Below are positions 63,941-64,000 of a stretch of 64,000 nucleotides of DNA, piece by piece. The stretch lies in contig OZ244870.1 of the NCBI GenBank assembly GCA_965221205.1, positions 558,001 through 622,000 of the forward strand, written 5' to 3'. The DNA comes from CBDFMG01 sp965221205 [NCBI: bacterium] (lineage in GTDB: Bacteria > SM23-31). The position numbers were made by a program, and so were the translations under genes. A model generated the notes under the pieces. It had not been told where the DNA came from and did no database searches. It saw only the letters and a list, made by a program, of their open reading frames with translations. Every line of letters starts with the position of its first letter. The stretch's first letter is position 1.

Positions 63941-64000
63941 CTATTGTATGAAACTATGAAGTGCGGTTGAAATATTTGAATATGTACCCAGCACGAACCT

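Overview
The window looks like a chromosomal piece of a Gram-negative, heterotrophic bacterium, probably of the FCB superphylum (Neomarinimicrobiota, KSB1 or Gemmatimonadota-like). This rests on lipoprotein and Tat signals, a CBM9-DUF5916 outer-membrane protein, DUF1080 lipoproteins, a TonB-plug-like lipoprotein and many secreted M24 proteins. The phylum is an inference; no rRNA or complete tRNA gene is present. Base composition is uneven: the sugar-oxidation genes (3.3-8.3 kb) and the IS copies are GC-richer, the glycan-type region (35.8-43 kb) is AT-rich.

Layout. 0-9.4 kb: an M24 gene on the minus strand, then a keto-sugar module on the plus strand (a dead and an intact DUF1080 lipoprotein, a PQQ dehydrogenase with built-in cytochrome c, a Tat-exported Gfo/Idh/MocA oxidoreductase and a Tat-exported hydroxypyruvate-isomerase-like TIM barrel). 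9.5-23.6 kb: single genes for secreted proteins (M24, M28, a novel ExxxH family, TPR and TonB-plug lipoproteins, GH29 fucosidase), separated by copies of a short intergenic repeat. 23.6-33.4 kb: decay zone with two nearly identical inverted IS3-family elements, gene remnants and more repeats. 35.2-43.7 kb: VOC protein and a minus-strand glycan/lipid-type cluster, mostly broken, then a likely tRNA-queuosine mannosyltransferase. 43.7-49.8 kb: PIG-L deacetylase, M24, CBM9-DUF5916, M20-like protein. 51-61.9 kb: ExxxH proteins, two with RTX-like tails, and four M24 genes in a row. The end carries a serpin gene with a nonsense codon.

The main theme is an expanded set of exported peptidase-like proteins: eleven M24 genes plus one relic, two M28-like, one M20-like and five ExxxH proteins. 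Reading the metal sites by eye shows graded erosion: several M24 copies keep all five ligands, others lose one to three, and in two a poly-glycine run replaces the first metal-binding strand. Both M28 proteins have His-Asp where the family has Glu-Glu, and the M20 protein lacks its Glu pair and last His. Whole-gene duplication, active-site loss and frequent frameshifts suggest a birth-and-death locus of secreted proteins, some possibly repurposed as binding proteins. A second theme is the dispersed intergenic repeat, about 20 copies beside unrelated genes, nearly always in gene orientation. The many single-base frameshifts may partly be sequencing errors; this cannot be settled from the sequence alone.
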